From: Gammaproteobacteria bacterium
GTDB taxonomy: Bacteria; Pseudomonadota; Gammaproteobacteria; Steroidobacterales; Rariloculaceae
Direction of reading: 5' to 3'
NCBI GenBank assembly: GCA_022826245.1
Contig: JAJDVG010000024.1
Location: 1-41,826 of the forward strand
DNA length: 41,826 bases
Shown piece by piece: positions 23,567 through 31,700 of the stretch. Every line of letters starts with the position of its first letter. Positions within the stretch are counted from its first letter, which is position 1. The translations under genes were made by a program, and so were the position numbers. Below the pieces are notes generated by a model, which saw nothing but the letters and a program-made list of their open reading frames with translations, was not told the DNA's origin and ran no database searches.

Positions 23567-24637
23567 CTACGTCTGGATGCGCAGCAGTTCGACGAGGTTG
23601 CCGCCGAGGATCGCGCGTTTGTCGGCGTCGCTCAGCGACGGGGAATCGACGACGATGTCGATCGTGTCGGGCCAGTCGTAGGGGATGTCCGATCCGTAAA
23701 CGACCTGGCTCACGCCCGTTTCCGCAACGAGGTGCCTGAGCCCCTCCTCCGAAAACACCATCGTATCGACGAAGATCTGGTCCCTGAGGTATTCGCTCGG
23801 CATCTTCGTGTTGGCGCAGTTCGCGTTGGCGCGAATCTCGCAGGCGACTTCGGTTCGCCCCAGATAGGACGGCAGGTAGCCGCCGCCGTGCGCGGCGCCG
23901 ACCTTGAGGCCCGGAAACCGGTCGAGCACGCCGTCGAACATCATGTGGGTCAGGAACACCGTAGTCTCGAGCGGGTTGCCGACGATATTGCCGAGGTTGC
24001 CCCGGCCCGCCAGCCCGCCCTCGCGCACGACGTTCATGGCGTTGTTCGGGTGCATGAAGATCGGTACGTCGAGTTCCTCCGCCTTCGCCCAGAAGACATC
24101 GTATTCGGCGCTTGTCGGCGGTTCGTTGGCGACATGTCCGCCGATGGAGGCGCCGCGATGGCCGAGTTCGGTGACCGCGTGCTCGAGCTGTTGCGCCGCG
24201 AGATCCGGAAACTGCAGCGCGACCGAACTCAGCGCGACGAAACGCTCCGGATACATGGCGCACCACTCGGCGAGCCCTTCGTCGTGCATCCTGACGATCG
24301 TTGCCGCGAGATCGCGGTCCTCGGCGTACCACCAGTAACCGTTGACGCTCAATGCCTGAATGTCGATGCCGCGGGCATCCATGACCTCGAGCCGGTCGGC
24401 TCCCAGGGTCAGGCCCGGGAACCCGGCGTTGAACGGCGTGGCCATCCCCTCGGGCAGGACATCGGCGACCTCGGGAAATACGCAGTGCGCGTGGATGTCG
24501 ACGATCGTGACCGGCTCTCCCCCGATGGTAACTTCGCGGCGTGCCGATTGCGCGAGGCCCGGCAGCGTGCCGCCCGCAAGCCAGACGCCGACAGTCGCTT
24601 GCCCCGCCGTCCTCAGGAACTCTCTTCGATTCGCCAT
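23567..24637 (-). CDS. Tat-exported amidohydrolase (ACMSD-like)
   Basis: The 356-residue protein has a twin-arginine leader (RREFLRTAG...LAQSARRE), so it is probably folded with metal before export. The TIM-barrel amidohydrolase motifs are H49 and H51 in DIHAHC, His in IFMHPNN, His in GAAHGGGYLP and Asp in YGSDIPYDW. This is the amidohydrolase-2 group with aminocarboxymuconate-semialdehyde decarboxylase and related decarboxylases. A strong ribosome-binding site (GGGGGA) lies 5 bases before the ATG. It forms a minus-strand series with a YceI protein upstream and an MBL-fold protein downstream. Confidence 0.88.
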   Translation of the reverse strand: MANRREFLRTAGQATVGVWLAGGTLPGLAQSARREVTIGGEPVTIVDIHAHCVFPEVADVLPEGMATPFNAGFPGLTLGADRLEVMDARGIDIQALSVNGYWWYAEDRDLAATIVRMHDEGLAEWCAMYPERFVALSSVALQFPDLAAQQLEHAVTELGHRGASIGGHVANEPPTSAEYDVFWAKAEELDVPIFMHPNNAMNVVREGGLAGRGNLGNIVGNPLETTVFLTHMMFDGVLDRFPGLKVGAAHGGGYLPSYLGRTEVACEIRANANCANTKMPSEYLRDQIFVDTMVFSEEGLRHLVAETGVSQVVYGSDIPYDWPDTIDIVVDSPSLSDADKRAILGGNLVELLRIQT

Positions 24638-24682
24638 GATTTCCCCCTGTGCCCGCCGCGTCGGCGCGGCCGGTTGTCGAGA

Positions 24683-25333
24683 TCAGTCGCTGCGCTCGGC
24701 ATGGATCTCGTAGACGAAATCCATGTTCTCGCCGACCTGCACGGCGCCCATCATCACGCTGAAGGGCGTCATGCCGAGCTCTTCGTGACTCAGCGTGAAG
24801 GAACCGCTCGCGACGAGACTGCCGCCGTCCACGACTACCGCCGTCGGAAGGGTCATCTCGACCGTGCCGCCGAGGATTTCGATCGCAAGATCGATCGACT
24901 GCTCGTCGCCGGGCCCGCTCCAGTTACTCCCGTTGACGCGAATGGACGGGAATTGCTCGCCGTTGAGAACCGCTTCGCCGAGCATGTTGCCGCGCGTCCC
25001 TTCGATGTCGTCGGCCGAGGGCACGGAACTGAACTCCTCGCCGTACAGGCTTCTGAGTTCGGGATCGTCGATGACCAGGTCCGCGACGGAAAACGCAAGC
25101 TCGAACGACGATTGCGACGGATCGGCAGCGAGATTGACAGTGCCCTCGAGCGAATCGACGGAGATCACGTGGCTATGCCCGAACCGCGCCATGGGACCGG
25201 CCCGATAGATGCGCCAATGGATATCGGTACGCCCGGCATCGATCTCGAACACGCCGGCGGCCCCGGTCTGGGCGCCAGCCGTACTGGCCGCCAACACCGA
25301 GGCGAGCAGCCCGCCGATCCACACGTACTTCAT
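24683..25333 (-). CDS. YceI family periplasmic lipid-binding-like protein
   Basis: The protein has 216 residues with a signal peptide ending ASTAGAQ. The YceI signature is FGHSHVISVDSLEGTVNL, then FELAFSVADLVIDDP and a late VASGSFTLSHEELGMTPFSVMMG. YceI proteins form a lipocalin-like barrel that binds isoprenoid or other hydrophobic compounds. GGGAG precedes ATG 25333. It sits first in the same-strand series with the amidohydrolase and MBL protein, ending 45 bp before the amidohydrolase start. Confidence 0.9.
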   Translation of the reverse strand: MKYVWIGGLLASVLAASTAGAQTGAAGVFEIDAGRTDIHWRIYRAGPMARFGHSHVISVDSLEGTVNLAADPSQSSFELAFSVADLVIDDPELRSLYGEEFSSVPSADDIEGTRGNMLGEAVLNGEQFPSIRVNGSNWSGPGDEQSIDLAIEILGGTVEMTLPTAVVVDGGSLVASGSFTLSHEELGMTPFSVMMGAVQVGENMDFVYEIHAERSD

Positions 25334-25566
25334 GCGTACTCCCTTCCGCTGCCGATTCATCCGCGATCGCTTGTGCGGCGCAAGCTTATCACGCAGCGGG
25401 GAACGCCCGGACGGGGCTCGAGCGAGCAGCGGCCCGCACGCCGGCATTGGCCGCAACGGCGGCGGCTGCCATCGTCCGCACCGTAGGCGACGCCAAGAAA
25501 TCTTGACGATTCCCGCGCCCTCAGGTCTTTCTGCCCGGTTCGATCGGTGGTAACGTTGGGCGGACG

Positions 25567-26232
25567 ATGAGAAAAACGATGAACGGTACCTTGAAGTCGA
25601 GCATGTTGACGCTGACGGCTGTGGCAGGCTGTGGGTTGTTCGCAGGCTGCTCCTCGTCCGTCGTCGTCCTCACCGACTTCCCCACCCCGCTGATCGAACC
25701 GTTGCCGGTACGCATGGGCGTCATCTACGACGCCGAACTCTACGACTTCGTTCACGCCGAACAAATCCCGCAGCAGTCCATCTGGACCATCCAGTTGGGC
25801 GACGCCAACATCGCCATGCTCGAGCCGCTGTTCGACGCGATGTTCGTCGAAACCCACGAAATCGACGACCTTCCGGTAGGTCCGGTCGACCTGGCGCGTC
25901 TCGACGGCGTGATCCATCCGGTGCTCCAGCGATTCGAGTTCGACGTACCGATCGGCCAGCGCGACGAATTCGTCGAGGTCTGGATGCAGTACGGGCTGTC
26001 GCTCTATGAACCCGAGGGCGACCTCGTTGTCGAATGGACTGTCAGCGGCTACGGCAAGGCCGAACTCGAAAGGAACCAGGAACAGGCCGTCGAGCGCGCG
26101 GCGGTCGTTGCAATGCGTGAGGTGGGAGCCGCGATTTCGACACAGTTTGTCGAACAGGCCGAGGTCGCGTACTGGCTGGAGGAGAGGCAGAATGAGTCCG
26201 CACTGGCAGTCGATTCACGAGTCGGCAACTAG
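25567..26232 (+). CDS. Predicted lipoprotein of unknown function
   Basis: The 221-residue protein has a lipobox LFAGC near residue 27 followed by SSS, so it should be lipid-anchored. The body is acidic with alternating strands (VRMGVIYDAELYDFVH, VDLARLDGVIHPVLQRFEFDV) and a long helix rich in Glu and Ala near the end (ELERNQEQAVERAAVVAMREVGAAI, with breaks). The pattern recalls outer-membrane-associated auxiliary lipoproteins of transport systems, but I do not recognise a named family. Its end overlaps the next lipoprotein gene by 41 bp, so the two are probably made and used together. Confidence 0.7.
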   Translation: MRKTMNGTLKSSMLTLTAVAGCGLFAGCSSSVVVLTDFPTPLIEPLPVRMGVIYDAELYDFVHAEQIPQQSIWTIQLGDANIAMLEPLFDAMFVETHEIDDLPVGPVDLARLDGVIHPVLQRFEFDVPIGQRDEFVEVWMQYGLSLYEPEGDLVVEWTVSGYGKAELERNQEQAVERAAVVAMREVGAAISTQFVEQAEVAYWLEERQNESALAVDSRVGN

Positions 26233-26947
26233 CAAACCCCGCCTCGAGTCGCGCAGTATTCGCTTCGCCGGCACTGCGCTGGTCCTCCTGACCGCTTCCA
26301 TGCTCACCGGCTGCGGTGTCACGTCGCTCATGGAACCCTACAAGCAGACCGACGCCGTCATCGGTTCCGGCGAACAGGTCGTGGTCCTCGCGCGCAAACA
26401 CCACTCAAGCCACGAGGCCGAGGGCGACTTCGTCGAATGCATCAGCGACGCGCTCGCGCGCGGCGACAACGGGATCGAGGTGCACTCCTCCACGCAGTTC
26501 GAAGACATGATGTATCCGTGGTTCGAGCCGTCGACAGCGCCGCTCGACACGGCCGAACTCGGCGAGCTGCTCGACAGGCCGGGCGTGCTCGAGCGGGTGG
26601 AGGCCACCGGCGTACGCTTCCTGATCTGGCTCGACGGCTCGACCGACCGCGTATCGAGCGGCGGCGGCATCACCTGCGCCGCCGGGGTCGGCGGCGCCGG
26701 CTGCATGGGGCTCGCCTGGTGGGAGGACGATGCCACGTACGACGCCACAGTCTGGGACATCCATGAACTGGCGAACGCGGGCACCATTCACGCTGATTTC
26801 TCCGGCCGCTCGGTCATGCCGGCGATCATCATCCCGCTGCCCTTCATCGCCCGGCCGCAGGCCAAGGCCTGCCGCGGACTGACCGAGCAGATCGAGCAAT
26901 TCCTGACTTCACCGTCCGGCGACGGCGAAGGCATCAATCTCGGTTGA
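26192..26947 (+). CDS. Predicted lipoprotein, partner of the preceding gene
   Basis: The protein has 251 residues from ATG 26192, with a strong GGAGGAGAGG a few bases upstream inside the previous gene. The lipobox is SMLTGC. The body has VVVLARKHHSSHEAEGDFVECISDAL in two blocks, a VRFLIWLDGSTDR segment, a Gly/Cys stretch (CAAGVGGAGCMG) and a C-terminal PFIARPQAKACRG. The N-terminal third resembles proteins that combine stress or peptide binding with a lipid anchor, but I cannot place the family. Coupled translation with the upstream lipoprotein suggests a two-lipoprotein complex. Confidence 0.72.
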   Translation: MSPHWQSIHESATSKPRLESRSIRFAGTALVLLTASMLTGCGVTSLMEPYKQTDAVIGSGEQVVVLARKHHSSHEAEGDFVECISDALARGDNGIEVHSSTQFEDMMYPWFEPSTAPLDTAELGELLDRPGVLERVEATGVRFLIWLDGSTDRVSSGGGITCAAGVGGAGCMGLAWWEDDATYDATVWDIHELANAGTIHADFSGRSVMPAIIIPLPFIARPQAKACRGLTEQIEQFLTSPSGDGEGINLG

Positions 26948-27080
26948 GACCGGGCGCTGACGCCGCGTCGTCGGGCGAACTCCAGGGCAGGCCTGCGAAG
27001 TTGACGCCAGCGCGGGCAACGAACGCTTGATCGGCACACGGATCGCGGCACCGCGAAAACTTTCGGCAGCGGAGAATCAC

Positions 27081-27761
27081 GTGGCCAGCGGCATACCCAC
27101 CCTCCACGACGCGATCGCCGAGCCGGTCGAGGACGCCGCGCAGCCGGCACGCGAAAATATCCCCGCAAAGGTTCCGCACGAGACGCGTCAAGCCGGCGAT
27201 GGCCAGGCCGCCGAGGCGCCCGAACGGGGTTTCTCCGAACTTGCACGCCGCTGCCGCGATCTGGAACAACGCCTCGCCGACGCCATGACCATGATCGATT
27301 CGCTGAACCGCCAGATCGCCATGACCCAGCAGGCCGTGCTCGAAGGCAATAGCGCGCGGCAGGATCTCGTGCGCGACCTGCGCGACTTCGATGCGCGGCT
27401 TGCGGAACTGGAGCAGGCGGCGCCGGCCGGCGGCAAGCCACGTCGTCTCAAGAAGGAAATCAAGCGGCGCGATCGGGAGATCGAGTCGTTGTCCGGCTAT
27501 ATCGAAAGCCGGCGCGGCCGCTGGGAGGAAATGGAGGAACTCGTCGCCGCCAAGAGCAGGCGCATCGACGAACTCGAGCAGGAAGTCAGGCAACGGCTCG
27601 AGCGCGAAGAACGCGCGGAGCGATTGGCCCGGGAGGAATCGCAGCGGGCGACGGAACTCAAGGGCCGGCTCGCGAAGCTCGGCTCGGGACAACGCGAACG
27701 CGGATCCGGGCGAAAGCGGGAGACAACGCCCGCGACCGAGCCGCCCGATGGCGGTCTCTGA
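27081..27761 (+). CDS. Coiled-coil protein of unknown function
   Basis: The protein has 226 residues from GTG 27081, chosen because CGGAGAA lies a few bases upstream; a TTG at 27027 would add 18 residues. From about residue 50 to 200 it is a nearly continuous coiled coil (FSELARRCRDLEQRLADAM, AKSRRIDELEQEVRQRLE). The N-terminus and the Gly/Arg-rich tail are disordered. There is no signal peptide or membrane span, so it is probably cytoplasmic. It precedes a two-span membrane protein and could scaffold it. No family is recognised. Confidence 0.6.
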   Translation: MASGIPTLHDAIAEPVEDAAQPARENIPAKVPHETRQAGDGQAAEAPERGFSELARRCRDLEQRLADAMTMIDSLNRQIAMTQQAVLEGNSARQDLVRDLRDFDARLAELEQAAPAGGKPRRLKKEIKRRDREIESLSGYIESRRGRWEEMEELVAAKSRRIDELEQEVRQRLEREERAERLAREESQRATELKGRLAKLGSGQRERGSGRKRETTPATEPPDGGL

Positions 27762-27783
27762 GGCAGCGCAGGCCGGCACGACC

Positions 27784-28041
27784 ATGAGCGACCGCATCAG
27801 GAACGAAGCGATCCTTGCAGGCCTCCTGCTTGCGTTCGGCCTGTTCATCCTCCCGGTCGCGATCTACTTCGTCGGCCAGCAGATCATCGGCGAATACGAA
27901 GGCAACGGCGCGGTCGGGCTGGTGCTGGCGCTCTGGTCGGCGCTGGTGCGCGCCGATGGCGTCGCCTGGATTCTCGTGCTGAGCCCCTACCTCGTCATCC
28001 AGCTCCTGCGGCTGACCTGGAAGATATGGCGGTGGGCTTGA
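27784..28041 (+). CDS. Small two-span membrane protein
   Basis: The 85-residue protein has two hydrophobic segments: about 9-33 (AILAGLLLAFGLFILPVAI...) and about 60-77 (VAWILVLSPYLVIQLLRL), joined by a short loop with GEYEGNGAVG. The start MSDRIRNE gives a charged N-terminus; an in-frame ATG at 27748 is possible. It follows the coiled-coil gene by 22 bp, so the two are likely one transcript. No family is recognised. Confidence 0.6.
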   Translation: MSDRIRNEAILAGLLLAFGLFILPVAIYFVGQQIIGEYEGNGAVGLVLALWSALVRADGVAWILVLSPYLVIQLLRLTWKIWRWA

Positions 28042-28117
28042 TTCGTCAGCCCAAGGAACGGAAACTAACGAGTTGGACGCCTGCACGGTGATGTCCACAT
28101 GGTTTCGAGGAGGTAAC

Positions 28118-30193
28118 GTGAAGGACAAACTCTGCCACCTGGCAATAGGCGCTGCGTTATGGGCGGTGTGCCTGAGCGCCACGGCCGACCTCGAACCGCT
28201 GACGCCGCTGCAGCTCGGCGAAAGGCATCCGCTGATCAGCCAGAACGTCTCGAAACTCATCGAAGAGCTGCATTACACGCGTCCGCGGCTCGACAATTCC
28301 CTCTCCTCGGCAATTCTCGACCGGTATCTCGATTCGCTCGACGGCAACCGCATGTACTTCCTCGCCCGCGATATCGCCGCGTTCGGCCGTTATCGCTACG
28401 AACTCGACGAGCGGGCCCGCAACGGCCAGCTCGAACCGGTCTTCGAGATCTTCAACACGTTCAGGGAGCGCACCAGACAACGCATCACCCATGCGCTCGA
28501 ACTCGTCGCCGCCGAGCCCGACTTCACGCTCAACGAATCCTACCGATTCGACCGCACCGATCTCTCCTGGCCGGTCACCGAAGCGGACATCCGCGAACTG
28601 TGGCGCCGCAAGGTCAAGAGCGACGGTCTGAGTCTCGTACTGACCGGAATGACCTGGGAGGAGGCGGGCGAAATCCTCACGCAGCGCTACGAGCGGCTCT
28701 ACCGGCGCGTGCAGCAACTTACCGCCGACGACGTGTTCGAGACGTTCATGAACGCCGTGGCGCACACGATGGACCCGCATTCGAGCTATCTCTCGCCCCG
28801 TCAGAGCGAGGAATACCGCATCACGATGACGCTCTCCTACGACGGCATCGGCGCATCGCTGCAGCTTCAGGACGACTACGTCACGATCATGAACATCATC
28901 CCCGGCGGCCCGGCCCAGATCGACGGACGTCTGAAACCCGAAGACCGCATCACGGCCGTCGCCGAAGGCGAAGACGGCGAGTTCATCGACGTCATCGGCT
29001 GGCGCCTGGACGATGTCGTGCAGATGATCCGCGGTCCCGGCGGAACGCTCGTGCGGCTGCAGATCCTGCCGGGCGGCACGGCTCCGGGCTCACCGCAGAA
29101 CGTGATCGCGCTCACGCGCGACAAGGTCAAGCTCGAGGAACAGGCGGCGAAGAAGAGCGTCGAGGATGTGCTGTTCGAGGGCCAGACCTACAGGGTCGGC
29201 GTTATCGAGGTCCCGAGCTTCTACCAGGACTTCGCGGCCCGCAGCCGCGGCGACGAGGATTACGTCAGTACCTCACGCGATGTCGAACGGCTCATCGCCG
29301 AGCTCGAGGAGGAAGGCGTCGACGGCATCGTCATGGACCTGCGCCAGAACGGCGGCGGCCATCTTTCCGAAGCCACCGAACTCAGCGGCCTGTTCATCGA
29401 TCGCGGCCCGGTCGTGCAGCTTCGCGAGACCCGCGGCAACACCCAGGTACTCGACGACCCGAGCCCGAGTTCCATCTACGACGGTCCGCTGGCCGTGCTC
29501 GTCGACCGCTACAGCGCGAGCGCATCGGAGATTTTCGCCGCCGCCATCCAGGACTACGAGCGCGGCGTCATCATCGGCCAGCAGACCTTCGGCAAGGGGA
29601 CGGTGCAGAACCTGTTCAACCTCGACCAGGTCATGCGCGGCTCGGACAACGGCCAGCTCACGCTGACGATCGGCAAGTACTACCGCGTCACGGGCGAAAG
29701 TACGCAGAATCGGGGCGTGATTCCAGACATCGAGTTGCCGTCGCTCGTCGATACCGACATCGTGGGCGAGAGTACGCGCGAAACCGCCCTCCCCTGGGAC
29801 CGAATCGAACCGACCCGTTTCCGGGCCGAAACGTCGCTCGACAGCTCCATCGCAGTGCTGCAGAACCGGCAGATCGGTCGCTGGTCGGCCGATCCCGATT
29901 TCAACTACCTGCGGGACAACGTCGAAGCCTTCGAGCGTCAGCGGGAGCAGAAGTCGGTGTCGCTCAACCTCGAGACGCGCGAGGCCGAGAACGACGCCAT
30001 GGACCAGGAACGGCTGGAGCGCGAAAACGAACGCCGGATCGCGCTCGGGCTCGAACCCGCCGCAAGCATCGAGGAACTCGAGGACACCGGTTCCACCGAC
30101 GAGATCCTGCTGACTCAGGCAACCCGCATGGTCGCCGAGATGGCATCGATCGAGCGCGGAGTGGTCACGGGCGCCGAATCCGCCGCCCGCTGA
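28118..30193 (+). CDS. prc: Carboxy-terminal processing protease Prc (Tsp)
   Basis: The protein has 691 residues from GTG 28118, chosen because an excellent GAGGAGGT sits 3 bases upstream; the frame is open further back to 28073. It has a signal peptide (IGAALWAVCLSATA), an N-terminal helical domain, a PDZ domain (DGIGASLQLQDDYVTIMNI, GGPA), and the S41 catalytic region with Ser468 in YSASASEIFAA and Lys493 in FGKGTVQ. The 25-residue Ser-Lys spacing equals that of E. coli Prc. It degrades or trims periplasmic proteins from their C-termini. Length and domain order match the gammaproteobacterial enzyme. Confidence 0.95.
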   Translation: MKDKLCHLAIGAALWAVCLSATADLEPLTPLQLGERHPLISQNVSKLIEELHYTRPRLDNSLSSAILDRYLDSLDGNRMYFLARDIAAFGRYRYELDERARNGQLEPVFEIFNTFRERTRQRITHALELVAAEPDFTLNESYRFDRTDLSWPVTEADIRELWRRKVKSDGLSLVLTGMTWEEAGEILTQRYERLYRRVQQLTADDVFETFMNAVAHTMDPHSSYLSPRQSEEYRITMTLSYDGIGASLQLQDDYVTIMNIIPGGPAQIDGRLKPEDRITAVAEGEDGEFIDVIGWRLDDVVQMIRGPGGTLVRLQILPGGTAPGSPQNVIALTRDKVKLEEQAAKKSVEDVLFEGQTYRVGVIEVPSFYQDFAARSRGDEDYVSTSRDVERLIAELEEEGVDGIVMDLRQNGGGHLSEATELSGLFIDRGPVVQLRETRGNTQVLDDPSPSSIYDGPLAVLVDRYSASASEIFAAAIQDYERGVIIGQQTFGKGTVQNLFNLDQVMRGSDNGQLTLTIGKYYRVTGESTQNRGVIPDIELPSLVDTDIVGESTRETALPWDRIEPTRFRAETSLDSSIAVLQNRQIGRWSADPDFNYLRDNVEAFERQREQKSVSLNLETREAENDAMDQERLERENERRIALGLEPAASIEELEDTGSTDEILLTQATRMVAEMASIERGVVTGAESAAR

Positions 30194-30221
30194 ACGGCTC
30201 GGTTTCCCTGGCGCGCTGTCA

Positions 30222-30239
30222 CGGCCGGCTCGCCGGCCG
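30222..30239. terminator. GC-rich hairpin between convergent genes
   Basis: CGGCCGGC and GCCGGCCG flank a TC loop, giving a strong stem 28 bp after the prc stop and 46 bp before the end of the convergent DUF1249 gene. There is no T-run on either side, so it would be an atypical bidirectional terminator. Confidence 0.35.
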
Positions 30240-30285
30240 GTCGCGGCATTTCCCTGCAAGACTCAAGGGACGGCGGAAGGCGCGC

Positions 30286-30759
30286 TCAGCCGAAGCTGTG
30301 TCCCGTCTCCAGAAGATAGTCCAGCCACTTGTTCAGCATGATGTTGCTGTGCCAGCGACGGTCGAGTTCGAGCGAGTGACCGTTCGCGAGCGCCCTGAGG
30401 ACCATGTGACGGTGTGAGACGCGCACGCTCCGGGCCTCGGCGAGTCGCGCATCGTGATACACGCGCACCGTGAGATCGGGATCCGCCACCCGCTCGCCCT
30501 CACCCTCCTCGAACCAATAGGTCAATCGCAGCGTCGACGTGTAGGGATCGCGGCGCGTGCACTCGAGATGGAGGTCGCAGTCGCCTTCGACAGCCGATAT
30601 CCACGGGGTCGCAATGAAATCCAGATCGCCGACAAGGTGGGCGAGTTTCATGAAATTGCTCTCGTAGATCGTCATGAGCCCGGTGAAGCTCCCGGGCCGA
30701 TACACGCATTGCGGCACGATCAGGCTGTCGGCGAAAACGTTGTCGACGCTGTGCTCCAT
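30286..30759 (-). CDS. DUF1249 family protein (YqiB-like)
   Basis: The protein has 157 residues from ATG 30759. Family features are a central TIYESNFMKLAHLVGDL, repeated HLECTRRDPYTSTLRLTYWF and VRVYHDARLAEARS, and the C-terminal LNKWLDYLLETGHSF. DUF1249 is typical of gammaproteobacteria and its function is unknown. It lies downstream of ppsR on the same strand, 85 bp away. Confidence 0.88.
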   Translation of the reverse strand: MEHSVDNVFADSLIVPQCVYRPGSFTGLMTIYESNFMKLAHLVGDLDFIATPWISAVEGDCDLHLECTRRDPYTSTLRLTYWFEEGEGERVADPDLTVRVYHDARLAEARSVRVSHRHMVLRALANGHSLELDRRWHSNIMLNKWLDYLLETGHSFG

Positions 30760-30844
30760 GGCCCGAGAATGCCACAGCCCATGCGCTCGAACCAACACCT
30801 GAAAGTCGCGACGTGCCGGACCCGGGCCCGATGGGACCCGCGCC

Positions 30845-31669
30845 CTACGGCCGGACACGACGTTCGAGATGGGTGTCGTTGAGAATGGTGCTTGCGATTT
30901 CCTCAACGGACGAATGCGTCGTGTCGATGTACGGAATCCTGAAGCGATCGAACAGCGCCTCCGCGGCGCGAATCTCGAAATTGATCTGCTGCGCCGTTGC
31001 GTAACGCCCCTGCGAGCGCCGCTCGAGCCTGATCTGGCGCAGGCGATCCGGCGCGATGGTGAGCCCGTAGAGCTTGTCCCGGTGGGGCTTCAGGGCCTTC
31101 GGCATGTCGTTCGTTTCGAGATCCTCTTCGGCCAACGGATAGTTCGCCGCGAATATCCCGTACTGCAGCGCGAGATAGAGACAGGTCGGCGTCTTCCCGG
31201 ATCGCGACACGCCGATGAGCACGACGTCCGCCTTGTCGTAGTTCCTCAGTGCATGGCCGTCGTCGGCCGCCATCGCGTAGTTGGTCGCCTCGATGCGCCG
31301 GTCGTATTTCGTCTCGTCCACCATGCCGTGCGCGCGGCCGAGCGTATGCGACGAGCGGCTCTGCAGTTCGGCCTCGAGCGGACCGAGAAACGCCGCGAAC
31401 AGGTCGAGCACAAGACCCTTGCATTGCAGCAGTTGCGCGCGCACTTCATCCTGCACGAAGCTCGTGATCACGATCGGCCGCATGCCTTCCTCGACCGCGA
31501 TTCGATCGATCGTCGCGGCCACTCGCCTGGCCTTGTCAACCGTGTCGACGAATGGCACAGTCATCTGACTGAACTCGACGCCATCGAATTGGGTCAGCAG
31601 ACTGTTCCCCAGGGTCTCGGCGGTCACGCCGGTCTGGTCGGACACGAACAATACGGTGCGTTGATTCAT
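30845..31669 (-). CDS. ppsR: PEP synthase regulatory protein PpsR
   Basis: The 274-residue protein begins with the family opening RTVLFVSDQTGVTAETLG and has the P-loop GVSRSGKT at 153-160. PpsR is a bifunctional kinase/pyrophosphorylase that switches phosphoenolpyruvate synthase off by ADP-dependent phosphorylation and on by phosphate-dependent dephosphorylation. It is divergent from ppsA, with only 31 bp between the two start codons, so its partner is its immediate neighbour. Length and motifs are complete. Confidence 0.95.
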   Translation of the reverse strand: MNQRTVLFVSDQTGVTAETLGNSLLTQFDGVEFSQMTVPFVDTVDKARRVAATIDRIAVEEGMRPIVITSFVQDEVRAQLLQCKGLVLDLFAAFLGPLEAELQSRSSHTLGRAHGMVDETKYDRRIEATNYAMAADDGHALRNYDKADVVLIGVSRSGKTPTCLYLALQYGIFAANYPLAEEDLETNDMPKALKPHRDKLYGLTIAPDRLRQIRLERRSQGRYATAQQINFEIRAAEALFDRFRIPYIDTTHSSVEEIASTILNDTHLERRVRP

Positions 31670-31700
31670 AACCCGGGCTATTGTTCACGTCTGCCCGGCC

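Noticed and set aside
23487..24332. Long frame joining the MBL-fold gene at 22632-23486 to sequence upstream
   Set aside because: The upstream part is an Arg-rich shadow of the amidohydrolase gene in another frame; the signal peptide at 23486 marks the true start.
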